The notes under the pieces were generated by a model. It saw only the letters and a program-made list of their open reading frames with translations. It ran no database searches and was not told the origin of the DNA. A stretch of DNA of 6,819 nucleotides, taken from positions 1 to 6,819 of the forward strand of contig DAIDHU010000391.1 in the NCBI GenBank assembly GCA_027451915.1, given 5' to 3'. The stretch comes from Thiomonas sp. Its GTDB lineage: Bacteria > Pseudomonadota > Gammaproteobacteria > Burkholderiales > Burkholderiaceae_C. Of this stretch, positions 6,231 to 6,819 are shown piece after piece (positions within the stretch are counted from its first letter, which is position 1; every line of letters begins with the position of its first letter). Both the position numbers and the translations under genes were made by a program.

Positions 6231-6819
6231 AGTCGTAGTCGGGCTGCCAGTCGGCGACAATGCGCCGAGCATCGAGTTCGACCGAGACGATGTAGGCGTC
6301 GACGAAGGGAATCAGGCGCTCGGCGCCCTGCGCCGGGCCCTCGGGGCCGGGGCGTCGCAGGCGTAGCACGGCCTGCGCGCCGCTGTCGAGCAGACCGATC
6401 ACGCGGCCCAGGGCCACGCCGTCGCGATTGCTCACCTCGCAGCCGATGAGGTCGACCCAGTAGAACTCGTCCCCCTCGGGGGTCGGGAAATCCTCGCGCC
6501 GCAGGAGGATGGTCCAGCCCTTGAGGGCCTCGGCCCGGTCACGATCGGCCACGCCCTCGAGCAGGGCCACCACGCTCTGGCCGTGACGCCGCGCCAGGCG
6601 CCGCGGCAGTTCCAGGCGTTGCGCGCTGCCGCGCAGCATGGGGCCTTGCAGCCACCAGGTGGCTGCCTCGAGCAGTGCGCCCGGTTCGCTCGCGTCGGGC
6701 GCGACCTTGATCCAGCCGCGCGTGCCCCAGGCGTCGAGTACGTGGCCCACTTCGATCAGGCCCTCGGGCCAGCGCACGTCGGGCGCCGCCTCGCGGGTGG
6801 GCGCCGGTGGCGTGGACGC
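6229..6819 (-). CDS. rimM: Ribosome maturation factor RimM (N-terminus beyond the window)
   Basis: RimM binds ribosomal protein S19 in the 30S head and assists late 16S rRNA processing. Visible are the N-terminal RimM domain, beginning LIEVGHVLDAWGTRGWIKV and containing LLEGVADRDRAEALKGWTILL, and the C-terminal PRC-barrel beginning with DEFYWVDLIGCEV and including LIPFVDAYIVSVEL. The protein ends DWQPDYD, like the E. coli DWDPGF tail. The frame stays open to the window edge. GTG 6777 would give a 182-residue protein, the length of E. coli RimM, but it has only a poorly spaced GAGG. The 14 codons upstream are open and Pro/Ala-rich, like the N-terminal tails of many betaproteobacterial RimM proteins, so I treat the gene as probably partial. 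It is followed by trmD after 10 bases; rpsP is expected beyond the edge. Confidence 0.93.
   Translation of the reverse strand, partial: ASTPPAPTREAAPDVRWPEGLIEVGHVLDAWGTRGWIKVAPDASEPGALLEAATWWLQGPMLRGSAQRLELPRRLARRHGQSVVALLEGVADRDRAEALKGWTILLRREDFPTPEGDEFYWVDLIGCEVSNRDGVALGRVIGLLDSGAQAVLRLRRPGPEGPAQGAERLIPFVDAYIVSVELDARRIVADWQPDYD

Noticed and set aside
4788..6449. A 553-codon open frame on the plus strand opposite rplS, trmD and part of rimM
   Set aside because: The opposite strand carries three well-established genes with intact motifs; this translation is compositionally biased and matches no family I know.
1..6819. A novel defence, mobile or biosynthetic system
   Set aside because: Every large region is explained by conserved housekeeping genes. 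I saw no transposase, integrase, attachment-site duplication next to the tRNA, CRISPR-type repeats, or change in composition. The tRNA could be an integration site, but its far side lies outside the window.

Overview
The window is a stretch of ordinary core bacterial genome with very high GC content and tightly packed genes. It holds one tRNA gene and seven protein genes. The block rimM-trmD-rplS, followed by a CoA-type Nudix hydrolase and a CobD/CbiB-AmpE-like membrane protein, is an order I associate with Betaproteobacteria, most likely Burkholderiales. That placement is inferred from gene order and protein style; no ribosomal RNA is present to confirm it.

Layout from left to right: a complete tRNA-Ser(GCU) gene on the minus strand (1-93). 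An 87-base divergent intergenic region separates it from a TatD-family metal-dependent hydrolase (181-1020, plus). The Hsp90 chaperone gene htpG follows 67 bases later (1088-3058, plus). htpG converges on a minus-strand gene for a CobD/CbiB-like membrane protein (3086-4057); the 27-base gap and the minus-strand stop codon lie in or next to an 11-bp hairpin. Reading on towards the right, all genes are on the minus strand: a Nudix CoA pyrophosphatase (4067-4837), a clear intrinsic terminator (4849-4879), rplS (4920-5285), trmD (5424-6218) and rimM (6229 to the window edge, N-terminus cut off).

Functionally the right half is a translation operon: RimM matures the 30S subunit, TrmD makes m1G37 in tRNAs, and L19 sits at the 30S/50S interface. 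rpsP normally precedes rimM and would lie just beyond the right edge. The Nudix and CobD/CbiB-like genes are 9 bases apart and probably co-transcribed. They lie beyond the rplS terminator, so they would need read-through or a promoter that I could not find. The left half pairs a DNA/tRNA-related hydrolase with a heat-shock chaperone.

I found no mobile element, CRISPR array, prophage or unexplained large region. The very long reading frames opposite the real genes are what this base composition produces. The points worth a second look are modest: regulatory hairpins, the terminator placement, a possible heat-shock promoter, and the unclear role of the CobD/CbiB-like protein.
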